64,000 nt of DNA, taken from positions 1 to 64,000 of the forward strand of contig CANLGL010000025.1 of NCBI GenBank assembly GCA_947490345.1, read 5' to 3'. Each line of letters starts with the position of its first letter. Within the stretch, counting starts at the first letter, position 1. Origin of the DNA: Deltaproteobacteria bacterium (GTDB taxonomy: Bacteria; Myxococcota_A; UBA796; SXON01). The notes under the pieces were generated by a model. That model was not told where the DNA came from, made no database searches, and saw nothing but the letters and a program-made list of their open reading frames with translations. Positions 1 through 10,011 of the stretch are shown piece after piece. The position numbers were made by a program, and so were the translations under genes.

Positions 1-1961
1 AAGCCGTCACCGTCGGCGTCGGTCATGCAAGCGGTGGTGCTGTCTTCCTCGGCGACGCCTGGGAAGGTGGTGGCGTCGCTGTCGTCGCAGTCGTCGTCGT
101 TGGTGACGTCGTAACTGCCGGTGGTGGAGCACCAGCACTGGGACAGGCTGGCGTTGCCGTAGGCGTCGTTGTCGCCGTCGTAATAGTAGGTGGTGCACGA
201 CGAGCCGTTCTGCTCGTTGGTGACGCCGTCGCAGTCATCATCGTAGCTGGTGGAGCAGTTCTCGTTGGTCACGGCGGGGCTCACCGTGGCACGTGAGTCG
301 TCGCAATCGTCGTCGTTGCTGGCGTCGTAGGTGCCGTAGCCTGAGCACCAGCACTGAGATGCGGTCGTGCCGTAGTTGTCGCCGTCAGCGTCAAGGTAGT
401 AGGTAGTACAGGACGTGCCGTTCTGCTCGTTGGTGACGGCATCGCAGTCGTCATCGTAGCTGGTGCCGCAGTTCTCGATGGTGACCGCCGGATTCACCGC
501 GGCGCGAGTGTCGTCGCAATCGTCATTGCTCGTGGTGACGCCGGTCGTGGTGTAGGTGCCGTCGTCAGTGCACAGGCAACGCGAGTCGGTCACGTCACCG
601 TAGCCGTCCACATCGGCGTCGTCGTAGTGTTCGACGCAGGAGTCGGCATCGTCATCGTTGGTGTCGCCGTCGCAGTCGTCGTCGTAGGTCGTGCCGCAGT
701 CCTCGTTGACGGGGTCGCCCGCCGTCGACGGGTGCACCTCGGACTTGGTGTCGTCGCAGTCGTCGCTCGTGCCGTAGCTGTACGCGGAAGAGTCGTACCC
801 GTCGGCGTCCTGGTCGTAGTCCGACCCCCCGTCGCAGTCGGAGTCGGTCCCGTCATACCAGGTCTCGGGCGCGTCGCTGTAGATCGTCCCGTCGAGGTCG
901 TTGCAGTCTGAACCGAACAGGCCGCTGCGATTGGGCTCGGTCTGGGCAGGGTCGCCATCGCCGTCCTGGTCGAAGTCGTCGTCGCTGGCGCAGTCTTCGT
1001 CGACCCCGTCGTACCAGGTCTCCGTTGCATCGGGGTGCACGTCGTCAGCGGCTGGCTGCGCCATTCCGTTGATGGCGTCGTACCCGGTGGGGATCTCCGC
1101 GGGGTCGTCCCAACAGTCGTCGGTGCCATAGGCGCCCTCGACGTGGATCGGATTCCCGGGGTCGGCTTCGACGTAGCCGGCCTCCACGTAGCCGTCGCCA
1201 TCCTGATCCGCGTCGTTGCCGTCACAGTTCTCGTCGATGTGGTTGTACCAGAGCTCGATCCCATCGTTGGGAAAGACGGTGTCGTCGTCGTCGTCACACT
1301 CAGCGCAGATCGCGAAGGTGTCGCCATCTTTGTCGAAGTCATCCTCCCCGTCACAGTTCGCGTCGGTGCCGTCATACCAGGTGTCGTCCGCTGCAGGGTA
1401 GACCGCCCCCGGCGCCAAGGGCGTCTCGACGACCCGGTTCGCCTCGACCACACAGTCGGGCCAGAGCTCCGGATAAACCTCCGTCACTGCGTCGTAGCAA
1501 TCCTCGACCGGAAGGTCGGTGCGCGTCTCTACCCATGCGGTGGAGGCGAACCCGTCGCCATCCTGGTCGAAGTCGTCGCTGCCGTCGCAGTCCTGATCGA
1601 CCCCATCGTAGAAGACCTCGGTCGCACCAGGGAGCACCTCGGCCGCCTCGGGTTGGACCAGCCCGTTGAGGGCCACGAAGTCGGCGGGGATGCTCGTGGG
1701 ATCGTCCCAGCAGTCGAGGCCACCCGCAGCTACCGCAGGCTCGCCGTCCAGATCCTGGTCGGAGTCGTTGCCGTCGCAATCCTGATCCACGCCGTCGTAC
1801 CAGACCTCCGTCGCCTCGGGTCCGATTTCTCCACCTTCGGGGCCGTCATCACAGTCACCCTGGGCAAGGGTGTAGCCGTCGCCGTCGCCGTCAAGGCCCG
1901 TCCATGTGGACCCGCAGCCCGAACCGAGAAACACGAGGAGAGCGGTGGCGACGTGACGCAT
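1..1961 (-). CDS. MopE-type metal-binding-repeat lipoprotein, C-terminus beyond window
   Basis: At least 653 residues are visible and the frame runs off the left edge, so the C-terminus is missing. The ATG at 1961 is followed by a short hydrophobic signal ending in a Cys at residue 16 (FLGSGC), a likely but imperfect lipobox. The rest is an array of Asp/Gly/Cys repeats built on WYDGVDQDCDG, DQDGDG and GDCDD. This is the putative metal-binding (MopE-like) motif common in surface proteins of Myxococcota and relatives. Known family members are exported and bind Ca or Cu; the ligand here is unknown. The repeats become more regular toward the left edge, where units begin with DDDCDDS and end with CWCS. 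A TAGACT hexamer lies upstream, and AGGGT about 5-6 nt before the ATG is a plausible ribosome binding site. Confidence 0.85.
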   Translation of the reverse strand, partial: MRHVATALLVFLGSGCGSTWTGLDGDGDGYTLAQGDCDDGPEGGEIGPEATEVWYDGVDQDCDGNDSDQDLDGEPAVAAGGLDCWDDPTSIPADFVALNGLVQPEAAEVLPGATEVFYDGVDQDCDGSDDFDQDGDGFASTAWVETRTDLPVEDCYDAVTEVYPELWPDCVVEANRVVETPLAPGAVYPAADDTWYDGTDANCDGEDDFDKDGDTFAICAECDDDDDTVFPNDGIELWYNHIDENCDGNDADQDGDGYVEAGYVEADPGNPIHVEGAYGTDDCWDDPAEIPTGYDAINGMAQPAADDVHPDATETWYDGVDEDCASDDDFDQDGDGDPAQTEPNRSGLFGSDCNDLDGTIYSDAPETWYDGTDSDCDGGSDYDQDADGYDSSAYSYGTSDDCDDTKSEVHPSTAGDPVNEDCGTTYDDDCDGDTNDDDADSCVEHYDDADVDGYGDVTDSRCLCTDDGTYTTTGVTTSNDDCDDTRAAVNPAVTIENCGTSYDDDCDAVTNEQNGTSCTTYYLDADGDNYGTTASQCWCSGYGTYDASNDDDCDDSRATVSPAVTNENCSTSYDDDCDGVTNEQNGSSCTTYYYDGDNDAYGNASLSQCWCSTTGSYDVTNDDDCDDSDATTFPGVAEEDSTTACMTDADGDG

Positions 1962-1981
1962 GCGCGACCCTGGGCGATCGC

Positions 1982-1987
1982 AGTCTA
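1982..1987 (-). promoter_or_regulatory. Candidate -10 box of the MopE-repeat gene
   Basis: On the minus strand TAGACT ends 20 nt before the ATG at 1961. This would give a leader of roughly 13 nt containing AGGGT as ribosome binding site. No clear -35 hexamer is visible. Confidence 0.3.
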
Positions 1988-2101
1988 TCGCAGGAGGACC
2001 AGTCACGAAATGTGAATCGCCGGTCGGGGTGGCCGGCACGGTCGACGCGACTCCGCCGGCCGGTTAGGACCCGGCCCCTCCGAACCGGGCATGGCTACAG
2101 C

Positions 2102-2994
<893 letters not shown>

Positions 2995-2998
<4 letters not shown>

Positions 2999-3747
2999 AA
3001 CCGATCCTCTTCATCGCAAAACGCGAGCTTGGCGGCTACCTCACCGGGCCGATCGGGTGGATATGCCTGGTGGTCTTCACGTTGATCGCAGCGCTTTTCT
3101 TCAATGTGACGCTGGTACAAATCGCGAACCAGGGCATGCAACTCGGGATGGAAGAGGGCCTCACCGAAGGGGTGGTCCAAGGCTTCTTCGGGAATCTGAC
3201 GGTGATCGGACTCCTGCTCGTGCCCGCAGTCACGATGGGACTGGTCGCCCAAGATCGACGCGAACGCAGCATCGAGCTCCTGCTCACCTCGCCGGTCAGC
3301 TCGCTCCAGATCACCCTGGGCAAGTTCTTCGGGGCGTTGGCGTTCGTACTCGTGATGATCTCGACCACGTTCTACGTCCCGGCGATGATGTACTGGATGG
3401 GGGAACCCGACAGCGGCGTGATGCTGGCGTCCTACGCGAGCTTCACCCTGTTGATGGCTGTCTTCGTGGCGATCGGTTTGTTCGCCTCGTCCACCACGGA
3501 CAACCAGCTGGTGGCATTGGCAATGTCCTTCTCCCTGTCGCTGATCCTTTGGATCATCGGGTGGTTCGGCAGTGCGTTGGGGGAGGGATCGCTCGGGACC
3601 ATCCTCGCCCACATCTCGATGTTGACGCACTTCGACACCATGAGCGGCGGTGTGGTGCATCTCAATGACGCCGTGTACTTCTCCTCGATGATTCTGTTCT
3701 TTCTCTTCGCGACCACCCAACGGGTGGAAGCGCTACGGTGGCGGTAA
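2995..3747 (+). CDS. ABC-2 type permease (GldF-like)
   Basis: 250 residues with about six hydrophobic segments, an RERSIELLLTSPVS motif after the second, and no nucleotide-binding motifs, as expected for ABC-2 permeases. It begins inside the stop codon of the ATPase gene and is followed immediately by the GldG-like gene. In Bacteroidota the GldA/F/G set is linked to gliding. In other phyla the same trio is an uncharacterised exporter, so a motility role should not be assumed here. Confidence 0.9.
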
Positions 3748-3749
3748 CC

Positions 3750-5402
3750 ATGCGCGCTCTCGGATGGTTGTTCGCGGTTCTCGGCGCATTTGCCGTCACG
3801 GCGTGGCTTTTCGGCTACCTCGTCCTGACCCAGTTGACGACAAGCGGGGATGTGCCGCCTTGGTTCCACGGCATCGGCGGTGTCGGCGCGATCCTCGTGG
3901 CGGCATGGCTCTTCCTGGACTGGGGCTCGCTCTCACAGCTCGGAAAGGACCAGACGGTGGGGCGCAGCTTCACCGCCGGACTGCTGCTCCTCGTCGGCCT
4001 CGGCATCGCGATCGCCGCCAACGTGGTCGGCAACCGGTACGACAAGAAGTGGGACTTCACCGAGAACAAGCAGTATTCGCTGGCCGAGCAGTCCTTGACC
4101 ACCGCCCGGGGGCTGGACCGGGCCGTGCAGCTTCGGGCCTTCTTCCCCACCGGCACCGCGGGGGAGCGCAACTTCAAAGACCTCTCCGAGCGCTACAGCG
4201 CCGAAACCACGTTCATCACGGTCTCGTACCACGACCCGTACTCCGATGTACTTGCGACGAATGAAGAGGGCATCACCTCTCCCAACGGCACCGTGATCGT
4301 ACGCGCGGGTGAACGTGTTGAGCGGATCACCTCGGGCTTCGGCGAGGAAGAGCTCACCAATGCCCTGATCCGCGTCACCTCGGACGTCAGCCACACGCTC
4401 TGCGCGGTGACCGGACACGGCGAGGCCGAAATCACCGACACCAGCGGTCCCAACGGCATGGGTCTCGTCTTTGCGCGGCTCGAAAGTCAAAACTACACCA
4501 TCCGGACCCTCGAGCTGCTCACGGAGCAGCCCGCACCGGAGACGTGCGAGGCGGTGGTCCTGGCGGGCCCACACACCGACCTCCTCCCCAGCGAACTCGA
4601 CCGACTCGCCGAATATGTGACGGCTGGCGGCCACCTCTTCGTGATGCTCGAGCCGATGGCGACGCCAAACACCGCGGCTGACATGAGTCGCTACGGCGTC
4701 AAGATGGCCGACGACATCGTGCTGGCGCCTGGCCGCGAGCTCGTGGGCATGGGGCAAACCTCCATCGGTCTGGGTGGGCCGGATCTCGCCGCCCACGCCA
4801 TCACCGAGAAGCTGCGCGACCTCGTCGCCTTTCCCCGGGCTCGGAGCGTCGGGGCCGGCCCTTCGATCGAAGGCATCTCGGTGTTTGAGCTGATGAACGC
4901 CGGCGAGAGCAGTTGGGCCGAAGTCAACTCGCTCGCCGATCCCACCGTGCCCGCCCAGGCCGACGCGAGCGAGCGGGCGGGGAACGTGCCCTTGGCGGTG
5001 GCGGTTGAGATCAACGACCCCGCCGCGGTGTCAACGCGCCTCGCTTCCGCGGCCCCGGTGGCCCCGAGCGAGGGCGCCCCGGTACTGGCGCCGATCGTCA
5101 CCGAGCCTCCCCCCGACCTCGCCGACAAGGCGGGCGGGCGGGTGCTCATCGTCGGGAGCGCCATGTTTGCGACCAACATGCTGTCATCTGCTGGCGACAA
5201 CACCGATCTCGCCCTCAACGGCCTGGCCTGGGTTCGCGGGGACACCGCGGCGATCACCATTCACGCCAACGAGCAGAAGAAGGGAAAGCTGACGCTTGAC
5301 AACGTCGGGATGCTGGTCTCCGGCCTGCTCTCTGTCTTCGTCGTTCCCGGCCTCGCCGTGCTCGGGGCCGTGGGGACCTGGATGCGCCGCCGCCAAAGCT
5401 GA
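3750..5402 (+). CDS. GldG-like ABC transporter auxiliary protein
   Basis: 550 residues: two N-terminal membrane segments (about residues 5-27 and 35-60, with a third near 75-95), a long extracytoplasmic domain, and a C-terminal membrane anchor (about 520-545) ending MRRRQS. The soluble part matches the Gldg/ABC_transp_aux family that pairs with ABC-2 permeases: NKQYSLAEQS, then a VTGHGEAEI segment and a domain with LVVMLEP-like strands. The ATG at 3750, 2 nt after the permease stop, is preferred; a GTG at 3738 in the same frame would overlap the permease by 10 nt. Third gene of the exporter operon. Confidence 0.85.
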   Translation: MRALGWLFAVLGAFAVTAWLFGYLVLTQLTTSGDVPPWFHGIGGVGAILVAAWLFLDWGSLSQLGKDQTVGRSFTAGLLLLVGLGIAIAANVVGNRYDKKWDFTENKQYSLAEQSLTTARGLDRAVQLRAFFPTGTAGERNFKDLSERYSAETTFITVSYHDPYSDVLATNEEGITSPNGTVIVRAGERVERITSGFGEEELTNALIRVTSDVSHTLCAVTGHGEAEITDTSGPNGMGLVFARLESQNYTIRTLELLTEQPAPETCEAVVLAGPHTDLLPSELDRLAEYVTAGGHLFVMLEPMATPNTAADMSRYGVKMADDIVLAPGRELVGMGQTSIGLGGPDLAAHAITEKLRDLVAFPRARSVGAGPSIEGISVFELMNAGESSWAEVNSLADPTVPAQADASERAGNVPLAVAVEINDPAAVSTRLASAAPVAPSEGAPVLAPIVTEPPPDLADKAGGRVLIVGSAMFATNMLSSAGDNTDLALNGLAWVRGDTAAITIHANEQKKGKLTLDNVGMLVSGLLSVFVVPGLAVLGAVGTWMRRRQS

Positions 5403-5420
5403 GCGCTGGGCTCGCGGCGC

Positions 5421-5426
5421 GATAGT
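5421..5426 (+). promoter_or_regulatory. Candidate -10 box close to start codon
   Basis: GATAGT lies 8 nt before the GTG at 5435, with no Shine-Dalgarno of more than GAAGG in between. It may drive a leaderless or nearly leaderless transcript of the oxidoreductase pair. Weak on its own; see the leaderless finding. Confidence 0.25.
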
Positions 5427-5434
5427 CCACGAAG

Positions 5435-5956
5435 GTGGCCTCGCTTGTTACCCGCCGAACCCTGCTGGCCCTCGGCGCAGCGTCCGCGGTCCTCCTGGTG
5501 CCGTCGCCGCTCCGCGCGGCCCTGCCGCCGCCCAAGGCGCGCTTCGGGGACGACGACCTCGACGTCATCGCCGCTCTGGCGCGGGTGCTCTACGGCCCAG
5601 GCGCCGACGCGCTGTCCCTGCGAACCAGCCTGCCGGAGACCCTCGGTTTCCTGGACGAAGGCCAGCAGGCGCTCCTGGCGTCGCTGCCCAGCACCTTCGA
5701 CCTGCTCTCTCGCGCGCTCGTCCCGACGGTGCATCCGTTTGTCACCCTCTCTGAGGCCCAGCAGGGCGCCGCGCTGAACGACTGGCTCCACAGCCGGGTC
5801 GCGTTCCGCCGGCAGATCGGCCAGGCACTGCGCCAGCTGGTGCTTTCCCATTGCTACACGGACGAGACCGTCTACGCCGACATCGCCTACCCGGGTCCAT
5901 GGCTGGGTCGGCACGTGCTGCCGATCCACCCGCTGCGCTTCGGAGAGCCTGAATGA
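5435..5956 (+). CDS. Tat-exported small subunit of an oxidoreductase (gluconate 2-dehydrogenase subunit 3-like)
   Basis: 173 residues. The N-terminus TRRTLLALGAASAVLLV is a twin-arginine signal with an Ala-rich cleavage region (LRAALPPP) near residue 29. The mature part is a helical domain of about 140 residues, resembling the small Tat-bearing subunit that escorts GMC-type flavin dehydrogenases across the membrane. Its TGA overlaps the ATG of the GMC oxidoreductase (ATGA), strongly implying a complex. Start is GTG. The family call is inferred mainly from Tat signal, size and partner gene. Confidence 0.7.
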   Translation: MASLVTRRTLLALGAASAVLLVPSPLRAALPPPKARFGDDDLDVIAALARVLYGPGADALSLRTSLPETLGFLDEGQQALLASLPSTFDLLSRALVPTVHPFVTLSEAQQGAALNDWLHSRVAFRRQIGQALRQLVLSHCYTDETVYADIAYPGPWLGRHVLPIHPLRFGEPE

Positions 5957-7470
5957 GACTGTCCGGCAACAGCGTCGCGACACCTTTTGCGCGCAAGGCT
6001 CAAGTCGTCGTCGTCGGAACCGGCCCCGGCGGCAGCACCGTCGCCAAGCGGATGGCGGAGGCTGGGCGCGACGTGGTGATGATCGACGCGGGCTCGTACA
6101 TCTCCGCCGCCGAATTCTCGCAGCGCGAGGGCGAGATGATGCGGAAGCTGTACCAAGAGGCCGGGCTGCGAACGACCGACGACGGCTCGATGGCGATGTT
6201 GCACGGCCGCGTGGTCGGCGGCAGCTCAGTCGTGAACTACCTCGACTGCTTCCGCACCCCAGAGCGCCTCTTGTACGACTGGGTCGCCCGCTTCGGCCTG
6301 CCGGAGCTCACACCCGCGAAGATGAGGCCCCGGTTCGAGAAGATCGAGGAGATCCTCCACGTCCGGAAGCTGCCGGTCGAGAACCTCAACCTGAACAACG
6401 ACAAGCTCCGCCGCGGGACCGAAGCCCTGGGCTGGGAAGGTGACACCTTCCACCGCAACGCCAAGGATTGCTACGGCAGCGGCTTCTGCGACCTTGGATG
6501 CAGCTACAACGCCAAACAATCAGCCGCCATCACCTTCGTTCCACTTGCGACGACCTCCGGCGCCACCCTGCTCACCGACGCGCGGGTCGATCGGGTGATC
6601 ACCGAAGCTGGCCGCGCCATCGCCGTTGAGGGGACGCTCCTGGACGAAGCGCGGCAGCCCCGCGGCACCTTCCGCATCGATGCAGACGTGATCGTGGTGA
6701 GCGGAGGTGCGATTCACACGCCGTACCTGCTGTTGTCCTCCGGCGTGGACGACCCGTCCGGACACCTCGGTCAGAACTTCTGGACGCACCCTGGCTCCCC
6801 CGTCTGCGGCTGGTACCCCGGCGAGCGCATCGCTAACTACGAAGGGATCAAACAAGGGTATTACATCTCGGAGTTCTCCGACGTCCTTCGCGGCCACCCC
6901 ACGGGTGTGCTCATCGAAGGGATCGGCGCCCCGCCCGGCATCACCGCGACCATCTTCCCGGGGCTCGGCTGGGAGCGCCAGGAGATGCTCCGTCGGTACA
7001 ACGAGTTCTCCGCCGCGGGCCTGCTTTTGCGCGACACCGTCCCCGGAAGCATCGCGGTCGGGAAGGGCCGCCCGTCGATTCGATGGAGTCTCGCCAAAGC
7101 GGACGCGTGGCGCCTCAAGGAGGCCACGTCACGATGCGCCGAGGCCTGGTTGGCGGGCGGCGCCAGCGCGGTCGTTACCGGCCACAGCCGACTCACCATG
7201 ATCCGGTCGACCAAGGAGCTGCGGAAGCTCGACGATGTGGGCTGGGGCCCCGGCGAGGTGGCCCTTTTCTGTTTCCACCAGATGGGTACCGCGCGCATGG
7301 CGCACAGTCCGGCGGTCGGCGCGGTCTCACCGACGGGGCGGATGTGGGCCTACCAAAACCTCTATGTGGCCGACGGAAGCCTGTTTCCCACCGCCTCGGG
7401 CGTGAACCCGCAGCTCACGATCTACGCCTTGTCCGACGTCGTCGCCGACGGCATCCTCGCCGAGACCTGA
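5953..7470 (+). CDS. GMC family FAD-dependent oxidoreductase
   Basis: 505 residues. The FAD dinucleotide fold VVVGTGPGGST begins at about residue 19. A VVGGSSVVNY motif follows near residue 92, and the C-terminal GMC motif HQMGTARM starts at His442, with NPQLT at Asn485. His442 and Asn485 are candidates for the catalytic pair. A four-Cys patch around CYGSGFCDLGC (about residues 173-185) resembles an insertion seen in membrane-linked dehydrogenases and might hold a metal. It likely oxidises an alcohol or sugar-type substrate in the periplasm, exported with the Tat-bearing small subunit encoded just upstream; it has no signal peptide of its own. Confidence 0.88.
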   Translation: MRLSGNSVATPFARKAQVVVVGTGPGGSTVAKRMAEAGRDVVMIDAGSYISAAEFSQREGEMMRKLYQEAGLRTTDDGSMAMLHGRVVGGSSVVNYLDCFRTPERLLYDWVARFGLPELTPAKMRPRFEKIEEILHVRKLPVENLNLNNDKLRRGTEALGWEGDTFHRNAKDCYGSGFCDLGCSYNAKQSAAITFVPLATTSGATLLTDARVDRVITEAGRAIAVEGTLLDEARQPRGTFRIDADVIVVSGGAIHTPYLLLSSGVDDPSGHLGQNFWTHPGSPVCGWYPGERIANYEGIKQGYYISEFSDVLRGHPTGVLIEGIGAPPGITATIFPGLGWERQEMLRRYNEFSAAGLLLRDTVPGSIAVGKGRPSIRWSLAKADAWRLKEATSRCAEAWLAGGASAVVTGHSRLTMIRSTKELRKLDDVGWGPGEVALFCFHQMGTARMAHSPAVGAVSPTGRMWAYQNLYVADGSLFPTASGVNPQLTIYALSDVVADGILAET

Positions 7471-7521
7471 GACGCGAGCCGCCCCGACCGGCGTTACACT
7501 GACCAGGACCCCGAGGGACCG

Positions 7522-8004
7522 ATGGCATCGACTTGGAAAGACGTGCTCGAAGTGGCGGTCGCGATCGAGCTAGAGTGTGCCGCTCTCTACGAGGTTTTCG
7601 CCAAACGCTTCGCGCACCGACGCGAGCTGGTCTATTTCTGGATGAACTACGCCGAGGCGGAGCGTTACCACGCCGCCAGCATCCGCATCCACCAGTCCGC
7701 CTTGGCGGGCATGCCTGAGATGGGCGTGCAAAAGTTCGAGGTCGAGGAGGATGAAGCCCGGACCTTCCTCGCCGAGGTGCGCGCGGCGCGGGAGGGCGCC
7801 GAGCGGGAGGGGGTGACCATCGGCCGGGCCCTTCAGTTGGCGCGCTGGGTGGAAGAACACTCAGCCGAGTTGCACGGCCGGATCCAGTTCTTCAAGGTCT
7901 TCCCTGAGTTTGGCGACCTCCTCCAAAAAATGGCAGAGGAGGACCGCGCGCATCGGGACCTGTTGGCGAGCGCGGAAAAGCGCTGGGCGGGCGCGACGGC
8001 CTAA
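7522..8004 (+). CDS. Ferritin-like (rubrerythrin-type) diiron protein
   Basis: 160 residues, almost entirely helical. Helix 1 carries AIELECAALYE, helix 2 AEAERYHA, helix 3 EEHSAELHGRI and helix 4 AEEDRAHRDLL. These are the paired E and ExxH positions expected of a four-helix diiron site. There is no C-terminal rubredoxin domain, so it is not a full rubrerythrin. The gene starts 52 nt after the GMC gene; GAGGGA precedes the ATG and TACACT (7495-7500) could be its -10 box. Likely role in iron or peroxide handling. Confidence 0.75.
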   Translation: MASTWKDVLEVAVAIELECAALYEVFAKRFAHRRELVYFWMNYAEAERYHAASIRIHQSALAGMPEMGVQKFEVEEDEARTFLAEVRAAREGAEREGVTIGRALQLARWVEEHSAELHGRIQFFKVFPEFGDLLQKMAEEDRAHRDLLASAEKRWAGATA

Positions 8005-8024
8005 GGGCCGGCACGCCACTCTGG

Positions 8025-8342
8025 TCAGCCCAGGATCTTCTGAAGCGCCATCGCGAGGCCGATGTTGCTTGCCTTCAGCTTGCCGGTCATGAAGAGCTGC
8101 ATGGCAAGACCGGGGTTGTCCAGGACTTTTTCCCAGTCGGCCTTGGCTACGGTGATCACACAATCCGCGGGCTCATCGGCATCGACCGCGCGCACGGCTC
8201 CCGGCGCGTTCTTGAGGTCGATGACCCAGTTCCCGGCACCGGCTACGTCGAAGCGGAAAATGGCGTTGGTCTTGATGAGGTCGGGCTTGTCGATCAACTT
8301 CTGGGGCATGTAGGTGTCGAAGAACTCGGCGGTCTCGGCCAT
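8025..8342 (-). CDS. SCP2 sterol-binding domain protein
   Basis: 105 residues forming a single SCP-2 lipid-binding domain: a short N-terminal helix (AEFFDTYMPQKL), a middle with FRFDVAGAGNWVIDL, then ADCVITVAKADWEKVLDNP and MTGKLKASNIGLAMALQKIL, the typical ending. ATG 8342 is preferred over an upstream in-frame start because GGGAG sits 5 nt before it. It converges with the ferritin-like gene, 20 nt apart. Family members bind lipids or CoA esters; the ligand is unknown. Confidence 0.85.
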   Translation of the reverse strand: MAETAEFFDTYMPQKLIDKPDLIKTNAIFRFDVAGAGNWVIDLKNAPGAVRAVDADEPADCVITVAKADWEKVLDNPGLAMQLFMTGKLKASNIGLAMALQKILG

Positions 8343-8398
8343 GACGGCTCCCGGGGTGGCGCGCAATTAACGCAGCGAGGCCAAAAGTGAAGCCACAT

Positions 8399-9205
8399 TC
8401 AGGGGCCCGGCTCGCCCCGGCGCCGCCGCGGTCCCGGCTGGCGTTCCAGCCATGTGGCCAAGGTCGTCCTCGGTCCATATCGGGCTTCGTCCCACGAATC
8501 ATCGAGGTGTTCTTGGGCGGCGAGCCGCTCCCGCACCTCCCGGGCCACACCGATGCCAAAAAGGCGCGGCCGTGTCGAGGACCCGTACCTCAGCTCGAGG
8601 CCGCGGATGACCTCCTCCGCGGTGTGTGAAGCCGGCCCGGTCACCGTCACATCGGCCTCCCCGGCGAGCTCCGTCAGCACCGCGCGCGCTGCGTCCTCGA
8701 CAACCAGAACGCGCGCGGCGGGCAGGCGGGAGCTCACCCGCGGGGACTGACCGCGGCGGAGTCCTGCGGCCAGCTCCCCGGCCCAGCCTCGTTCGGTGGC
8801 CAGGAGCGCGGGCATACGGACCACCGCGACACCTTCCTGCCGAAGGGCGCGCGCGCATCGGTCGAAGGTCTCAATGCCCCCGCCCACCAGCCCCGCCGGG
8901 CCTGCCAGCACAACCCCCGACGGCCGAAGACTCCGCAGGCGCACCAACCACGCGGCAAAGCCTGGTCCCCAGGTCTCGGCGGCCCGCTCTTTGGCCCCGG
9001 GGCTCACCGCGATGACCACGTCGGCCTGGGGCGGCAACCACCCGAGCGGCGCGTCCCCGCCCACCTGTACGCGACGCCACCAGCCGACGTGCTCACCCGG
9101 GTGCCGCGAGGCAACGGTCACCGACGCCCCCCGACTCGCGCCCAGTCGGGCAACCGCGCCGCCGAGCGCACCGCCGCCAAAGACCACCAGCGGCCGCGCG
9201 CTCAC
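8399..9205 (-). CDS. NAD(P)-binding SDR/epimerase-like protein
   Basis: 268 residues. The N-terminal FGGGALGGAVARLG is a Rossmann GxxGxxG motif, with SRH following the second strand as in NADP-dependent atypical SDRs. A later region (VLVVEDAARAVL, then TVTGPASHTAEEV) resembles NAD-dependent epimerases. No YxxxK active site is evident, so it may act as a nucleotide-binding or atypical SDR protein. The GTG start overlaps the stop of the PHP gene (GTGA), making it the distal gene of the DivIVA-PHP run. Confidence 0.7.
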   Translation of the reverse strand: MSARPLVVFGGGALGGAVARLGASRGASVTVASRHPGEHVGWWRRVQVGGDAPLGWLPPQADVVIAVSPGAKERAAETWGPGFAAWLVRLRSLRPSGVVLAGPAGLVGGGIETFDRCARALRQEGVAVVRMPALLATERGWAGELAAGLRRGQSPRVSSRLPAARVLVVEDAARAVLTELAGEADVTVTGPASHTAEEVIRGLELRYGSSTRPRLFGIGVAREVRERLAAQEHLDDSWDEARYGPRTTLATWLERQPGPRRRRGEPGP

Positions 9206-10011
9206 GCGTCCAGGTGCTCGATGAACCGGCGCGCGTGCTCGTCGTCGAAACGGAAATCACCCAGGTTTCCAGGCCACCATCCGTGCCAGTCGGACCCTCC
9301 GGTGACCAGGATGTCGTGCTTCTTCGCCAGCCGGCGCAACCCGTTTCGAGTCGGGCGATCCAGTCCCGGACGCGAGGCCTCGACGCCCTGAAGTCCGGCC
9401 TTCACGAAGGCATCCAGGTACAGGTTCGCATCGGCCAAGGCCGGATGTGCCCAACTGGTGAGCGCCCCCCAGCTCCGTGCCAGGCGGATAGCGTCGAGGT
9501 AGGTGAACTCGATCAGCGGCACCACGTCGCGACCGAGATGACGCCAGGCGTCCGACTGTCTCGCCACCTTCCCGGCACGGGTGAGGGCCTGGGCGAGGTG
9601 ATGTCGGGTGAGTGACCTGGTTCCCGCGAGCGCGTCGGCGTCAGCGCTATCGGTGAGCCCCAGTCGCTCGGCGGCGCGGTCGAAGCGTTCCGCGCGAGCC
9701 TGACAGCGCCCCTGCAGGAAGGTGGTGGCCTCAGCCGGCGGCTGGCCGCGGAAGTACACAAGAAGATGCAGCTCTTTCCCGTCGTGCACCCCAGAAACCT
9801 CGGCGGCAGCGAGCAGCCGGACGGCGTGCCCCTCCACCTCGACAATGCCGGCGGGCAGCTCGGGGGCGAGATCGTGATCGGCGATCGCGAGCACGTCGAT
9901 CTTGGCCAGGCCCGCCCGGCGAAGCACCTCTTCCACCGGAAACTTCCCGTCGGACCGGTCGCTGTGGACGTGGAGATCGAGGCGCAGCAGCCGGCATGGG
10001 TCCCTACTCAC
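9202..10011 (-). CDS. PHP-domain metal-dependent phosphoesterase
   Basis: 269 residues. PHP motif I is LDLHVHSDRSDG (about residues 11-22), motif II ADHD, then SWAHPALADA and a C-terminal GGSDWHG. Together these supply the His/Asp metal ligands of a trinuclear PHP active site. Family members include histidinol-phosphatase, trpH-type 3',5'-nucleotide phosphatases and TIM-barrel domains of polymerases; size and motifs fit the TrpH/YciV group best. GTG start, overlapping the DivIVA gene stop by 8 nt. Confidence 0.82.
   Translation of the reverse strand: MSRDPCRLLRLDLHVHSDRSDGKFPVEEVLRRAGLAKIDVLAIADHDLAPELPAGIVEVEGHAVRLLAAAEVSGVHDGKELHLLVYFRGQPPAEATTFLQGRCQARAERFDRAAERLGLTDSADADALAGTRSLTRHHLAQALTRAGKVARQSDAWRHLGRDVVPLIEFTYLDAIRLARSWGALTSWAHPALADANLYLDAFVKAGLQGVEASRPGLDRPTRNGLRRLAKKHDILVTGGSDWHGWWPGNLGDFRFDDEHARRFIEHLDA

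Noticed and set aside
1-1900. CRISPR array or microsatellite in the repetitive left end
   Set aside because: The repeats are imperfect, vary in length, contain no regular spacers, and translate into a coherent Asp-rich repeat protein.
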